DNA of 64,000 bases from Nocardioides gansuensis (GTDB taxonomy: Bacteria > Actinomycetota > Actinomycetes > Propionibacteriales > Nocardioidaceae): assembly GCF_003076135.1 (NCBI RefSeq), contig NZ_QDGZ01000009.1, positions 1 to 64,000 of the forward strand, written 5' to 3'. The notes under the pieces were generated by a model that saw nothing but the letters and a program-made list of their open reading frames with translations, was not told where the DNA came from and ran no database searches. This document shows, one piece after another, positions 24,701 through 33,219 of the stretch. The translations under genes were made by a program, and so were the position numbers. Every line of letters begins with the position of its first letter. The first letter of the stretch is position 1.

Positions 24701-25459
24701 TCACTCCGCCGCGGCTTGGAGGCTGAGGCCACCGTCAACGACGACGGTCTGCCCGGTGAGCCACGCCGCGTCGTCCGAGAGCAGGAACGCGACAACACCG
24801 CCGATGTCCTCCGGCACGCCGAGCCGCTTGAGGGGGTACGCCGCGGTGACCGCGTCCTCACGACCCTCGTACAGCTTGGCGGCGAACCGCGTCTTGACCA
24901 CCCCCGGAGCAACGCCGTTCACCCGGATGTCCGGGCCGAGCTCGACTGCCATCAGCTCGGTGAGCGAGTTCAGCATCGCCTTGCTGGCGCCGTAGAACCC
25001 GATGCCTGGGTCTATACGAACGCTGGAGAGAGATGAGACGTTGACGATCGCGCCGCCGTGCTCCTTCATCCATGTCCGGTGAACTTGCTGGACCCATGAG
25101 ACCGCCGCGATGCAGTTGACCTCGACGATCTTCCGAGCAGCTGTCAGCTCGAGGTCGACGAGCGGCCCGAAGACGGGGTTGATCCCCGTGTTGTTGACTA
25201 AGAGATCGATACTGCCGAAGGTCTCCATCGCCTGCCGTATCGCGTGGGCCTGGTGCTCCACGTCGTCGGCGCGGCCAGCGACGGCGAGTGCCCTGTCCGG
25301 ACCGCCCAAGTGGGAGACCGCCTCGTCGAGCGCCTCCTTCTTGCGCGCAGTGATGACCACGCGGGCGCCATCGGCCACCAGCCGCTCGGCGATGGCCAGC
25401 CCGATACCCCGACTCGCCCCCGTGACGATCGCGGTCTTGCCCTCAAAACGCTTGCTCAT
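24701..25459 (-). CDS. SDR-family oxidoreductase
   Basis: A 252-aa short-chain dehydrogenase with AIVTGASRGIGLAIAERLVA, the LLVNNTGINPVFGPL strand (NNTG instead of NNAG), Ser in VNVSSLSSVRI and the YGASKAML catalytic motif; it ends GQTVVVDGGLSLQA. The ATG at 25459 lies 11 bases after the thiolase stop. It is the second SDR of the operon. The pair may act on opposite stereoisomers or on a ring hydroxyl and a chain hydroxyl; the sequence does not say which. Confidence 0.88.
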   Translation of the reverse strand: MSKRFEGKTAIVTGASRGIGLAIAERLVADGARVVITARKKEALDEAVSHLGGPDRALAVAGRADDVEHQAHAIRQAMETFGSIDLLVNNTGINPVFGPLVDLELTAARKIVEVNCIAAVSWVQQVHRTWMKEHGGAIVNVSSLSSVRIDPGIGFYGASKAMLNSLTELMAVELGPDIRVNGVAPGVVKTRFAAKLYEGREDAVTAAYPLKRLGVPEDIGGVVAFLLSDDAAWLTGQTVVVDGGLSLQAAAE

Positions 25460-25470
25460 GTTGGTGCCTC

Positions 25471-26688
25471 TCAGTTCAGTCGCTCGATGACCATGGCCAT
25501 GCCCATGCCGCCGCCGACGCACATCGACTCGACGCCGAACTGCTTGTCGTGCCACTGCAGTGAGTTGATGAGCGTGGCGGTGATGCGGGCCCCAGTCATG
25601 CCGAACGGGTGGCCGACGGCGATCGCGCCGCCATTGACGTTGAGCTTGTCCAGCGGGATGCCGAGTTGTTGTGCAGAGCCCAGCGACTGGACAGCGAACG
25701 CCTCGTTGATCTCAAAGAGGTCGATGTCGGCCACGCCCATACCCACGTTGCGCAGCGCAGCCGGGATCGCCTCGACCGGCCCGAGGCCCATGATCTCCGG
25801 GGAGAGGGCGGTGACCGCCGTGGAGACGATCCGCGCCAACGGCGTGAGGCCCAGCTCCTTGGCCTTCACGTCACTCATGACGACCAGCGCGGCGGCGCCG
25901 TCGTTGAGCGGGCAGGCGTTGCCGGCCGTCACCGTGCCGTCGGGGCGGAAGACCGGCTTGAGCTGGCTGATGCCCTCGATCGTCGTGCCGGGGCGCGGGC
26001 CGTCGTCGGCGCTCACCACGGTGCCGTCGGGCAGCGTGACAGGGATGATCTCGCGGGCCCAGAACCCCTCCTCGATCCGCTGGCAGGCCAGGTTCTGACT
26101 GCGGACGCTGAACTCGTCCTGCTCCTGGCGCGACATGCCGAGGACCTGAGCGACGTTCTCCGCCGTGTGACCCATCGCGATGTACACGTCGGGCAGGTCC
26201 CCCGTGGTCCGCGGGTCGACCCAGGCCTCGGCACCGCCGCCCGCGCGTTTGTCGGTGAGTGCCTGCGCGTCGGCGAAGACCGGGTTCTGCGCCGCGGGGT
26301 CGTCCGCCCAGCCGTTGCCGAACCGACTCACCGTCTCGACGCCGGCCGAGATGTAGGCGTGACCCTCGCCTGCCTTGATCGCGTGGAAAGCCATCCGCGT
26401 GGTCTGCAAGCTGCTCGAGCAGTAGCGGTTGACCGTGACGCCGGGCAGGTGGTCCATCCCACTCAGTACGGCGACCGCACGGCCCAGGTTGTTGCCCGAC
26501 TCGCCCGCTGGCTGACCGACGCCCAGAACCAGGTCGACCACCTCGGTCGGGTCTAGCTCGGGCACCTTGGCCAGGGCCGCCCGGACCATTTGGACGGCGA
26601 GGTCGTCGGGCCGCATGTCCTTCAGCGAGCCCTTGACGGCGCGCCCTATGGGCGAGCGGGCGGTGGAGACGATCACGGCTTCGGGCAT
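25471..26688 (-). CDS. Acetyl-CoA acyltransferase (3-ketoacyl-CoA thiolase)
   Basis: A 405-aa thiolase. The acyl-accepting cysteine is in TVNRYCSSSLQTTRMAF, with the FEINEAFAVQ loop, the catalytic His in GGAIAVGHPFGMTGAR and the second Cys in ESMCVGGGMGMAM. The full length and C-terminal CxGGG motif indicate a degradative thiolase cleaving 3-ketoacyl-CoA, not an SCP2-type protein. It is the first gene of the minus-strand operon running to 20841, with a TAAGC-type operator just upstream. Confidence 0.95.
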   Translation of the reverse strand: MPEAVIVSTARSPIGRAVKGSLKDMRPDDLAVQMVRAALAKVPELDPTEVVDLVLGVGQPAGESGNNLGRAVAVLSGMDHLPGVTVNRYCSSSLQTTRMAFHAIKAGEGHAYISAGVETVSRFGNGWADDPAAQNPVFADAQALTDKRAGGGAEAWVDPRTTGDLPDVYIAMGHTAENVAQVLGMSRQEQDEFSVRSQNLACQRIEEGFWAREIIPVTLPDGTVVSADDGPRPGTTIEGISQLKPVFRPDGTVTAGNACPLNDGAAALVVMSDVKAKELGLTPLARIVSTAVTALSPEIMGLGPVEAIPAALRNVGMGVADIDLFEINEAFAVQSLGSAQQLGIPLDKLNVNGGAIAVGHPFGMTGARITATLINSLQWHDKQFGVESMCVGGGMGMAMVIERLN

Positions 26689-26704
26689 CAGCTACGGCCT
26701 TCCT

Positions 26705-26725
26705 TGATGACTAAGCGCTTGCTTA
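26705..26725. promoter_or_regulatory. TAAGC-N4-GCTTA operator before thiolase operon
   Basis: TGATGACTAAGCGC (26705-26718) is identical to 4141-4154, and TAAGC-GCTT-GCTTA (26712-26725) is a perfect inverted repeat. Its position just upstream of the thiolase ATG suggests repression of the operon by the same protein that controls the acyl-CoA dehydrogenase at 4130. Confidence 0.55.
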
Positions 26726-26810
26726 CTTGTAGTGTCGAGCACTTTTGGCCGCTCGTCAATCGCTGCGCGGCCGGGAGTATGTGACCCTGCCCACCTCGAG
26801 CGGAGCGACG

Positions 26811-27821
26811 TCAGGACGGGTCGGCGACGTGGATCATGCGCTTGCCGACATTGGTCCCGTTGAGCACCCCGATGAGGCCCTCGGGCGTCTTCTCGAGGCC
26901 TTCGAGGATGTCCTCGGTCACCGCCAGGGAGCCTTCGTCCAGCCAACCCTCGAGCGCCTGGAGTGCTTCGTCATTGCGGTCCGCGAAGTCGGTGTAGAGG
27001 AAGCCCTGCATCGTGAGGCTCTTGACGACCAGAACTCCGGGGACTCCGCGTGCTCCGCGTGAAGGGTTGGTCGTGTCGTACTGGGACACGACGCCGCAGC
27101 AGACGATGCGACCGCGGTGGGCCATGACGCCAAGTGCCGTGTCCAGCGTCGTACCGCCCACGTTGTCGAAGAAGACGTCGATGCCATCAGGGCAGGCCGC
27201 CTTGAGAGACTTGCGAAAGTCGTCGTCGCGGTAGCTGACCGCTGCATCGAACCCGAGCTCGGACGTGAGCCACTTCTGTTTCTCCGCGCTGCCACAGATC
27301 CCGACGACGCGACATCCGTGCAGCTTGGCGATCTGACCGACCAGCGCGCCCGTGGCACCGGCGGCCCCCGAGACCACGACGGTCTCCCCGGCCTTGGCCC
27401 GGCCGACCTCGAGCAGACCGAAGTAGGCGGTCAGGCCCGTGATGCCCAGAACGCTCAGGTAATAGGAGAGCTTCCTGGTGGGACGGAGCGGGTTCAGCTC
27501 GCCGGACTCGACGACCGCCGACTCCTGCCAGCCGAGGTGGCCGGTGACGATGTCACCGACCGCGAAGTCCTCGCTGCGGCTCTCCACCACCTGACCGATG
27601 GCGAAGGCGGGCATCGTGTCGCCCACCTGGATCGCGCTGCGGTAGGTGGCGCCCTGGAACCAGGCGCGCTGAGCGGCGTCGATTGAGATCCACAGGACGC
27701 GGCACCGGACCTGGCCGTCGGCCAGGTCTGGCAGAGGCACGGTCTCCAGCTCGAAGTGCGACGTCTCCAAGTGTTCGGTGGGCATCGCCGACACGCGCCA
27801 CCGCCTGTTGTGCTCGCTCAC
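26811..27821 (-). CDS. NADP-dependent oxidoreductase (CurA / zinc-independent MDR type)
   Basis: A 336-aa medium-chain reductase lacking zinc ligands. It has GITGLTAYFGLLEVGRAKAG, the Rossmann glycine motif VVSGAAGATGALVGQIAKLH and VFFDNVGGTTLDTALGVMA, all typical of the CurA/prostaglandin-reductase group that reduces conjugated enones with NADPH. The ATG overlaps the stop of the NTF2-like gene. It is last in the operon tautomerase, hydrolase, NTF2-like, reductase. Confidence 0.88.
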   Translation of the reverse strand: MSEHNRRWRVSAMPTEHLETSHFELETVPLPDLADGQVRCRVLWISIDAAQRAWFQGATYRSAIQVGDTMPAFAIGQVVESRSEDFAVGDIVTGHLGWQESAVVESGELNPLRPTRKLSYYLSVLGITGLTAYFGLLEVGRAKAGETVVVSGAAGATGALVGQIAKLHGCRVVGICGSAEKQKWLTSELGFDAAVSYRDDDFRKSLKAACPDGIDVFFDNVGGTTLDTALGVMAHRGRIVCCGVVSQYDTTNPSRGARGVPGVLVVKSLTMQGFLYTDFADRNDEALQALEGWLDEGSLAVTEDILEGLEKTPEGLIGVLNGTNVGKRMIHVADPS

Positions 27822-28246
27822 GTGATGGTCACCCCCGGGATGGCCGGCAGGAAGCGTCGCAGACCGTCGTACTGCATGACATTGAGGGTGTCGAGGTACT
27901 CGTTGACCGCGACGATCTTGCCTTCGCTGCCCCGCACGATGAGCACGTACTCGTTGTCGTAGCCCTCGCCGGTCGCTCCCACGGTCGAACGCACCCGGAT
28001 GCGGGCAATGCTCCTGCCACCCTCGGCGTCGAACTCTTCGTGGATGTCAACGTGAGTGCCGGCCGACTTGTCGTAGGCCGCCAGGGAGATCTTGTTGAAC
28101 GCGACCACAGCCTCCTTGCCCTCATGGGTCCCGCCGATACGGCCCAGCGACGTCGGCAGCGTCCAGCTGATGTCATCGGCGTACAACTGTTGCATCGCCT
28201 CGACATCGCCCAGCGCGCGCGCCAGGTCTCCTGCAAGCGTGGTCAT
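27818..28246 (-). CDS. NTF2-like (SnoaL/ketosteroid isomerase-fold) protein
   Basis: A 142-aa protein with the cone-shaped NTF2 pattern: DVEAMQQLYADDISWTLPTS, GTHEGKEAVVAFNKISL, then VRSTVGATGEGYDNEYVLIV and GKIVAVNEYLDTLNVMQYDG. Such proteins act as isomerases, hydratases, cyclases or binding partners. The context beside a hydrolase and an enone reductase makes a small-molecule catalytic role probable, but no specific activity can be assigned. Confidence 0.78.
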   Translation of the reverse strand: MTTLAGDLARALGDVEAMQQLYADDISWTLPTSLGRIGGTHEGKEAVVAFNKISLAAYDKSAGTHVDIHEEFDAEGGRSIARIRVRSTVGATGEGYDNEYVLIVRGSEGKIVAVNEYLDTLNVMQYDGLRRFLPAIPGVTIT

Positions 28247-28279
28247 GTAGTGACTTCTCCTCGTGGAAGTTGTTGGAAC

Positions 28280-29194
28280 TCAGACAGACGCGGGGACCTT
28301 GGCGGCCAGGTGCTCGAGGAAGAACTCGAGTGCCGCGCCCGACGAGACCTTGAAGCCCTCACCTGTGTAGGCGTCGAAGTGGCCGCCCGGCATCCAGACG
28401 AGCCTCTTCGGCTCCGCCGCGGTGTCGAAGGCCTCCTTGGCCCACTCGCTCGGGGTCACGACGTTGTCGTCCTCGGCGAGCACCATGAGGAGCGGGGTCG
28501 GAGCGACGAACTTGAGGAACTCGCCTGCCTCGTAGCCCAGCTCCGTCGACCGCAGCGTCACCTCGTTGCGCCATGCGGTCCCCTCGTAGGCGGAGAAGAA
28601 CTCGTAGGCATCAGGCGTCGGCATGACAGCGGGCACCGTCGGGTCTGCGGTGACGACCGAGATCATGGCGGGCGCATCCCCTCGCGCTCTCGCCAGGCGA
28701 TCAGCCGCTTGCCCGTCCCACGCCATCTGCCAGTACTCCTTCGGGACGTTCGTTTCGAAGGTTCGCCGCCCGGCGACGGCCGGGACCTGGCCGCACACGG
28801 CCTTGACGCGCCTGTCGATGGCTGCGACCACGAACGCGTTGCCACCTGCGTAGCTGGAACCCCACACCCCGATCCGCGACGCGTCCACGTCGGCCCGGCC
28901 CTGCGCGTAGGTGATGGCGTGCTGCGTGTCGTGGACCTGGTCCCAGGGGTCGATCTCCTGGCGCGGCTTGCCCGGAGCCGTGTCCGAGGCGCCGAAACCA
29001 CGGTGGTCGTAGACCACGCAGGCGAAACCGGCGGCGGTGAACGCGTCGGCGAAGGGCTCGAGACCCATCTCCTTGGTGCATGAGAACCCGTGCGTCAAGA
29101 TGATGCACGGCAGCTCCCCGGACGCGTCGTCAGGCCGGTAGAACCAGCCCCGCAGCGTCACGCCTTCAGCGTCGAACTCTATGTCTTCGCGCAT
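28280..29194 (-). CDS. Alpha/beta hydrolase (dienelactone hydrolase/peptidase S9-like)
   Basis: A 304-aa alpha/beta hydrolase. The oxyanion region reads IILTHGFSCTKEMGL and VVYDHRGFGASD, the nucleophile elbow GVWGSSYAGGNAF, the acid Asp VLAEDDNVVTP and the His WMPGGHFDAYTGE. GGAGA lies before the ATG at 29194. It follows the tautomerase and precedes the NTF2-like gene on the same strand. Ring-opening, ester or C-C hydrolysis are all possible. Confidence 0.85.
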   Translation of the reverse strand: MREDIEFDAEGVTLRGWFYRPDDASGELPCIILTHGFSCTKEMGLEPFADAFTAAGFACVVYDHRGFGASDTAPGKPRQEIDPWDQVHDTQHAITYAQGRADVDASRIGVWGSSYAGGNAFVVAAIDRRVKAVCGQVPAVAGRRTFETNVPKEYWQMAWDGQAADRLARARGDAPAMISVVTADPTVPAVMPTPDAYEFFSAYEGTAWRNEVTLRSTELGYEAGEFLKFVAPTPLLMVLAEDDNVVTPSEWAKEAFDTAAEPKRLVWMPGGHFDAYTGEGFKVSSGAALEFFLEHLAAKVPASV

Positions 29195-29294
29195 GGACTT
29201 CTCCCTTGCGAATGAACGTCTTGTGGGATGTTTGGCAGGTTGAACGGGGTGCGTGCCGCGCCGCGGCACGCACCCCGGCTCGTGGGTGCGACCG

Positions 29295-29786
29295 TCAGGC
29301 GGTCAGGTAGGGCCCGTACGCCGAGGCCTTGTTCTCCTTGCCCCACAGCTCCTCGTCGGCGGACCACGGCTCCGGCGGGACCATGAAGTCGATCCGCCAG
29401 GTCTCGAACGGCGCGGGCTCGGCGTGGAACTCCACCTCGTAGCCCCGATCGGCGAGGTAGGGCTTGAGGACCTCCTCCATCTTCTCGAAGTACCGCCGGA
29501 GGCTCTCCTCCTCGCTGGTGCCGGCCTTGGCTGCGGCCGTGGCGACCGTGCGGGCGATGTGGACGACCTCGATCTGCACAAACTGGCTGCGCGACTCGCC
29601 GCCGACGTAGTAGTCGTCCGCCTTGACTTCGTGGAAGAGCACCGAGGTGTAGAACCTGGGCAGGACGAAGCCCAGGTTCTCCTGCGTGAAGTCGGACGAG
29701 TAGATGTCGGTGATCTTCCTGGCCATGTCGGCCTTCTCTTCACGCGTGTAGGCGTTCTCCGGGGTGTACAGCTGCCACAGCGGCAT
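29295..29786 (-). CDS. Tautomerase_3-like protein (cis-CaaD superfamily)
   Basis: A 163-aa protein beginning MPLWQLYTPENAYTREEKAD, so Pro becomes the N-terminal catalytic residue after Met removal, as in tautomerases. The length (about two beta-alpha-beta units), FYTSVLFHEVKADDYYVGGE and the C-terminal FETWRIDFMVPPEPW fit the long tautomerase/cis-3-chloroacrylic acid dehalogenase-like family. First gene of its operon, preceded by repeat copy D at 29930-30002. Confidence 0.8.
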   Translation of the reverse strand: MPLWQLYTPENAYTREEKADMARKITDIYSSDFTQENLGFVLPRFYTSVLFHEVKADDYYVGGESRSQFVQIEVVHIARTVATAAAKAGTSEEESLRRYFEKMEEVLKPYLADRGYEVEFHAEPAPFETWRIDFMVPPEPWSADEELWGKENKASAYGPYLTA

Positions 29787-29929
29787 GGGAGTGCTCCTTC
29801 TTCATGGATAAGGGGTGAGTGCTGAACGGCGAGCCGGCGGCACGCCTCTGACAACCCGCCTTGAGTCACTCGTCCCACGCGTGGCGTTGGACCCTCATGT
29901 TTCAAGCGCGGAAGGTGGGACGGGTAGCT

Positions 29930-30002
29930 GTGTTGTCGATCACAACCAACTTAGGAGCACTGCGCGGGTGCGACCTAGGTCGAACCTGCCTAACACCGGT
30001 AC
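29930..30002 (-). repeat. Copy D of the ~73-bp conserved regulatory element
   Basis: On the minus strand: GTACCGGTGTTAGGCAGGTT, then CGACCTAGGTCGC, a 16-base spacer, then CTAAGTTGGTTGTGATCG and ACAACAC. Ends 144 bases before the tautomerase ATG. Just upstream CGTGTC and TTCTG are also shared with copy C. Confidence 0.68.
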
Positions 30003-30041
30003 AGAAACGACACGAACGTGGTCCCGGGTCCGGCTCCGCCG

Positions 30042-30926
30042 TCAGGGACGCTCGCCCGTCACCCAGTCGTCGTAGAAGTCAGGCATGGCTGACGCCCGTC
30101 CTCGGAACTCAGGCTTCCGCTTCTCGAGGAAGGCCGCCACGCCCTCCTTGCCATCACCGATGCTGGTCCAGAACATGGCGAGCGAGTCAACCCGGTGAGC
30201 GTCGCTCGGCTGGTCGAGGCTGCCGTTCCTTCGCACCATCTGGCGGGTTAGTGCCACGGCGACCGGAGAGCGATCTCGCGTCCACGAGTCGGCGACCCTC
30301 ACCGCTTGGGTCAGCAGGTCCTCTTCGGGGTGGACCTCGTCGACCAGGCCCACCGCACGAGCAGCCTCGGCATCGAGGATGTCGGCACTCAGGACCAGGT
30401 CGATGGCCGCAGAGGGTCCCACGAGCCGGGGCAGGAACCAGGTGGAGCACGCCTCCGGCACGATTCCGATCCGTCCGAAGACGAGCCCGATGCGCGCAGA
30501 CGTCGACATCAGCCGACGGTCCATCGCGAGGGTCATGGTGGCGCCGATGCCCACCGCTGGGCCGTTCAGGGCGGCGATGACCGGCTTGCGACAGTCGTGG
30601 ATCGCAAGCGTGCACCGCCCGCCGGCGTCACGGACGCCGGCGATGGCGGGATCGTCGAGGTCGGTCATGTCCTGCAGACCCGGCGTCAGCTCCTCGTCCA
30701 GACCGAACACGTTGCCTTCACTGCTGAGGTCCATGCCGGCGCAGAAGGCGCGCCCCGCTCCGGTCACGATGACCGCGCGGACGGAGTCGTCGTCGTTGAC
30801 AGCGCGGAACGAGTGCTCGAGCTCGTCGGCCATCGTGACGGTGAACGCGTTGAGCTGCTCGGGTCGGTTCAGGGTGATCGTCAGGATCCCGTCACTGATG
30901 TCGTGCTGGATCGTCTCGAAATCCAT
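30042..30926 (-). CDS. Enoyl-CoA hydratase/isomerase (crotonase) family protein
   Basis: A 294-aa crotonase closely similar to the protein at 209-1075. It has NRPEQLNAFTVTMADELEHS, the oxyanion segments AFCAGMDLSSEGNVFGLDEE and NGPAVGIGATMTLAMD, then GIVPEACSTWFLPRLVG and DGKEGVAAFLEKR. GGAGGA lies five bases before the ATG. It is a separate transcription unit between repeat D and the VOC gene. Hydration of an alpha/beta-unsaturated CoA ester is likely; as in its paralogue the classical first Glu is replaced. Confidence 0.9.
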   Translation of the reverse strand: MDFETIQHDISDGILTITLNRPEQLNAFTVTMADELEHSFRAVNDDDSVRAVIVTGAGRAFCAGMDLSSEGNVFGLDEELTPGLQDMTDLDDPAIAGVRDAGGRCTLAIHDCRKPVIAALNGPAVGIGATMTLAMDRRLMSTSARIGLVFGRIGIVPEACSTWFLPRLVGPSAAIDLVLSADILDAEAARAVGLVDEVHPEEDLLTQAVRVADSWTRDRSPVAVALTRQMVRRNGSLDQPSDAHRVDSLAMFWTSIGDGKEGVAAFLEKRKPEFRGRASAMPDFYDDWVTGERP

Positions 30927-31007
30927 GGGATTCCTCCGGGTGCGATGGTGTGGGATCCGCGCGGTCCTGCTCACGTCGAGAAGTGCCCGGCGGGGAGTCG
31001 CTCGAGC

Positions 31008-31700
31008 TCAGACCCGGACGAAGTCGACGCCGCCGATCGTGACGTCGGCCTCCAGGCCGGCGACGTGGAAGGCATCGATGTTGTCGCGTTCGCCTGCGAC
31101 GAAGCGCACCTCGCCGCCGTCCAGAGCGATCCGCTCACCGTCGGCGTCGGTGCCGAGAGCCGCGGCCCACGTCCGTGCCAGCTGCCCCGGGTCCCGTGCC
31201 GTCACGGTGGCGCCGGTGACGCGACCCGGACCAGTGACCGGAGGTGCTTCTGCGATCCACCCCGGTCCGGCCCAGCGCCATGACTCGGGGTGCTTCATCG
31301 TGTCGATGGCGACGATCGCGCCCGGCACGTCCTTGGGGTGGAGGTGGATGTCGGTGTCGCCCTCCACCTCGTTGTCGAAGATCTTGCGTAGACCGAGACG
31401 CTCGATGCGCCCGCGAGCGGCCGCGATGTCGTCGACCTGGAACATGGCCATGTAGCCGCCGTCACCGCCGAGACGGTCGAGGTGGCGGCCAGCCGCCGTG
31501 CTGTCCTCCACCGGCGAGATGACCTCCACGAAGGTGTCCCCGAGCGCCAGGACGGCGTTGTGGAGACCGAACTGGGCGACCTCCGGGTCGCGGAACGGCT
31601 CTCCGAGCGGGAGCTTCGCCCGAAGCTCGTCCACCACCTCGTCGAGATGGTGAGCGACGATGGTGACTTGACGTAGTCGGAGCATCTGCGTGGGGGTCAT
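31008..31700 (-). CDS. VOC/glyoxalase-like protein
   Basis: A 230-aa protein with two beta-alpha-beta-beta-beta halves of the vicinal oxygen chelate fold. RLRQVTIVAHHLDEVVDELR and GLHNAVLALGDTFVEVISPV open it, and GRVTGATVTARDPGQLARTW continues in the second half. His and Glu residues in these strands could bind a metal. The family covers dioxygenases, isomerases and resistance proteins. It lies between crotonase and metallo-beta-lactamase-fold genes; its reaction is unknown. Confidence 0.78.
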   Translation of the reverse strand: MTPTQMLRLRQVTIVAHHLDEVVDELRAKLPLGEPFRDPEVAQFGLHNAVLALGDTFVEVISPVEDSTAAGRHLDRLGGDGGYMAMFQVDDIAAARGRIERLGLRKIFDNEVEGDTDIHLHPKDVPGAIVAIDTMKHPESWRWAGPGWIAEAPPVTGPGRVTGATVTARDPGQLARTWAAALGTDADGERIALDGGEVRFVAGERDNIDAFHVAGLEADVTIGGVDFVRV

Positions 31701-31843
31701 GTCCGAGACGATAGTGATCGCCGTCTGCCGTCGGATCGTCGAAAAATGCCGAGAACAGGTACAACCTCGCCAACGTCTGCGCCCGACGACCGATCGTCAT
31801 GCCAGTTCCGTGGATGACGTCGCCGGTCGTCAGACACCTTCGT

Positions 31844-32752
31844 TCAGCTCGTGACCGGCACGTCGTCCGACGCCGTCGCGCCGGTCTCGCGGAACTGGAA
31901 CACGCTCCCGGCGGAGAACTGCAGACTCCAAAGGTTGCCGTGATGCGGGTACTTCGCCGTCATGATGGCCACCAGGTCCTCTGCGTTCTTTGCGACCTCG
32001 TAGGCAGCCGCGAAGTCCTGGATGTAGGCGCGGGTCTGCGCGATCATGGTCTGCACGGCGTGGTCGTCGCCGTCGGGTCGTCGGTGCCCAGCCACGATCA
32101 TCCGGGGGTTGAGGCTCTCGACGAGTGCGACCGTCTCGAGCCAGTTCGACCATTCCTCGGGCGTGGAGAGACCGAGCATCGGGTAGATCTCGTTGTAGAC
32201 GGAGTCACCGGCCACCACCACGCCGGCTTCGGGCACGTGGACGATGGAGGTGGGGTGGATGTCGGCCTGCTTCACCTCGATGATCTCGACGGGCGAGCCG
32301 TCGACGAACAGGGTGCGGCCCTCCATCGGCTCGGGAAGCGGTCCGGGAATCACGTAGGTGTCGCCGAAGAGCGCCTCCCACTGCTGGTTGTGGAGCTCCA
32401 TGCCCTCCCTCATGGCCTCGACCACGTGCGGCATCGCCACGCACCTGGCGCTCGGGAAGCGCTCGAGGAGGGGTCCCAGGCCCGCGTAGTGGTCGGCGTG
32501 CGCGTGGGTGATGTAGATGGTCGTCAACGTCTTGCCGGTGCGCTCGATCAGGTCACCGAGGTCCTGGACGTCCGCCTTGAGGTACATCGCGTCGATGAGC
32601 ACCGCCTCGGTCGGCCCGCTGATCAGCGTCGCGGTGGTCGGAGGGAAGGTGGCGTCGGGGATGTCGGGCCACGGGATCTTCGGCCACCGACCGACAAAGG
32701 CCGTGGCGCGGATCACCGGAGCCGGCGCGTGCGATCGGTTGTCAAGGTCCAC
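31844..32752 (-). CDS. Metallo-beta-lactamase-fold hydrolase
   Basis: A 302-aa MBL-fold enzyme with the metal motif TIYITHAHADHYAGLGPLLE (HxHxDH). Further ligands are likely in VVVAGDSVYNEIYPM and NPRMIVAGHRRP. The GTG at 32752 is chosen for AGGAG a few bases upstream; the frame remains open farther but that part overlaps repeat copy C. It probably hydrolyses a thioester or lactone in the same pathway as the tautomerase operon. Confidence 0.85.
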   Translation of the reverse strand: MDLDNRSHAPAPVIRATAFVGRWPKIPWPDIPDATFPPTTATLISGPTEAVLIDAMYLKADVQDLGDLIERTGKTLTTIYITHAHADHYAGLGPLLERFPSARCVAMPHVVEAMREGMELHNQQWEALFGDTYVIPGPLPEPMEGRTLFVDGSPVEIIEVKQADIHPTSIVHVPEAGVVVAGDSVYNEIYPMLGLSTPEEWSNWLETVALVESLNPRMIVAGHRRPDGDDHAVQTMIAQTRAYIQDFAAAYEVAKNAEDLVAIMTAKYPHHGNLWSLQFSAGSVFQFRETGATASDDVPVTS

Positions 32753-32794
32753 GGGTATCTCCTGAAGATCGGTGGTGAGCCGCACACGTGGGAT

Positions 32795-32867
32795 GTGCTG
32801 CCGGTCACACCCAACGTACGAAAGCGTGAGGCCCGCGACGTAGGTGGAACATGCCCGACACCGGTAC
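32795..32867 (-). repeat. Copy C of the ~73-bp conserved regulatory element
   Basis: On the minus strand: GTACCGGTGTCGGGCATG, then TTCCACCTACGTCGC, a 16-base spacer, then GTACGTTGGGTGTGACCG and GCAGCAC. It ends 43 bases before the MBL gene start. Blocks and spacing match copies A, B and D. Confidence 0.68.
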
Positions 32868-33219
32868 AGAACTGACACGTACCGGGCTGGCGTCCCCGAA
32901 GACCTTGACTGCGCGACACCGCCCGTTGTAAACCTGAGCCTGGCTTCAACATCAGGTTGCATGTGGCCAGCATCCCGAAGGCCCCGCCGGGTTCATCGAC
33001 AGATTTCGGAACCTTGCCGTCGCGAGCTCCGCCTCGTGGTCGAGCTCTCGAGGAACCTACTGGAGAGGTCCCACCATGTCCGGGCGAAAGCGCGAGCGCA
33101 TCCAGGCTGCACGGTCGTCGCCGACGAAGCCGCGAACTCGTCGCTCGTGCTCATCATCCAGGCGACGCTCGGCGCCACTGGATGGCCGTGGTGGACGTCG
33201 TCCCGCCGCGGAGCTGGCC
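32868..33219. other. Intergenic region before the MFS gene
   Basis: An inverted repeat AACCTGA (32931-32937) / TCAGGTT (32952-32958) may be an operator for the MFS gene. An ATG at 33076 with GGAGAGG before it is in frame with the MFS protein, but would add 48 Arg/Ser-rich residues not typical of the family. Nothing else recognised. Confidence 0.35.
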
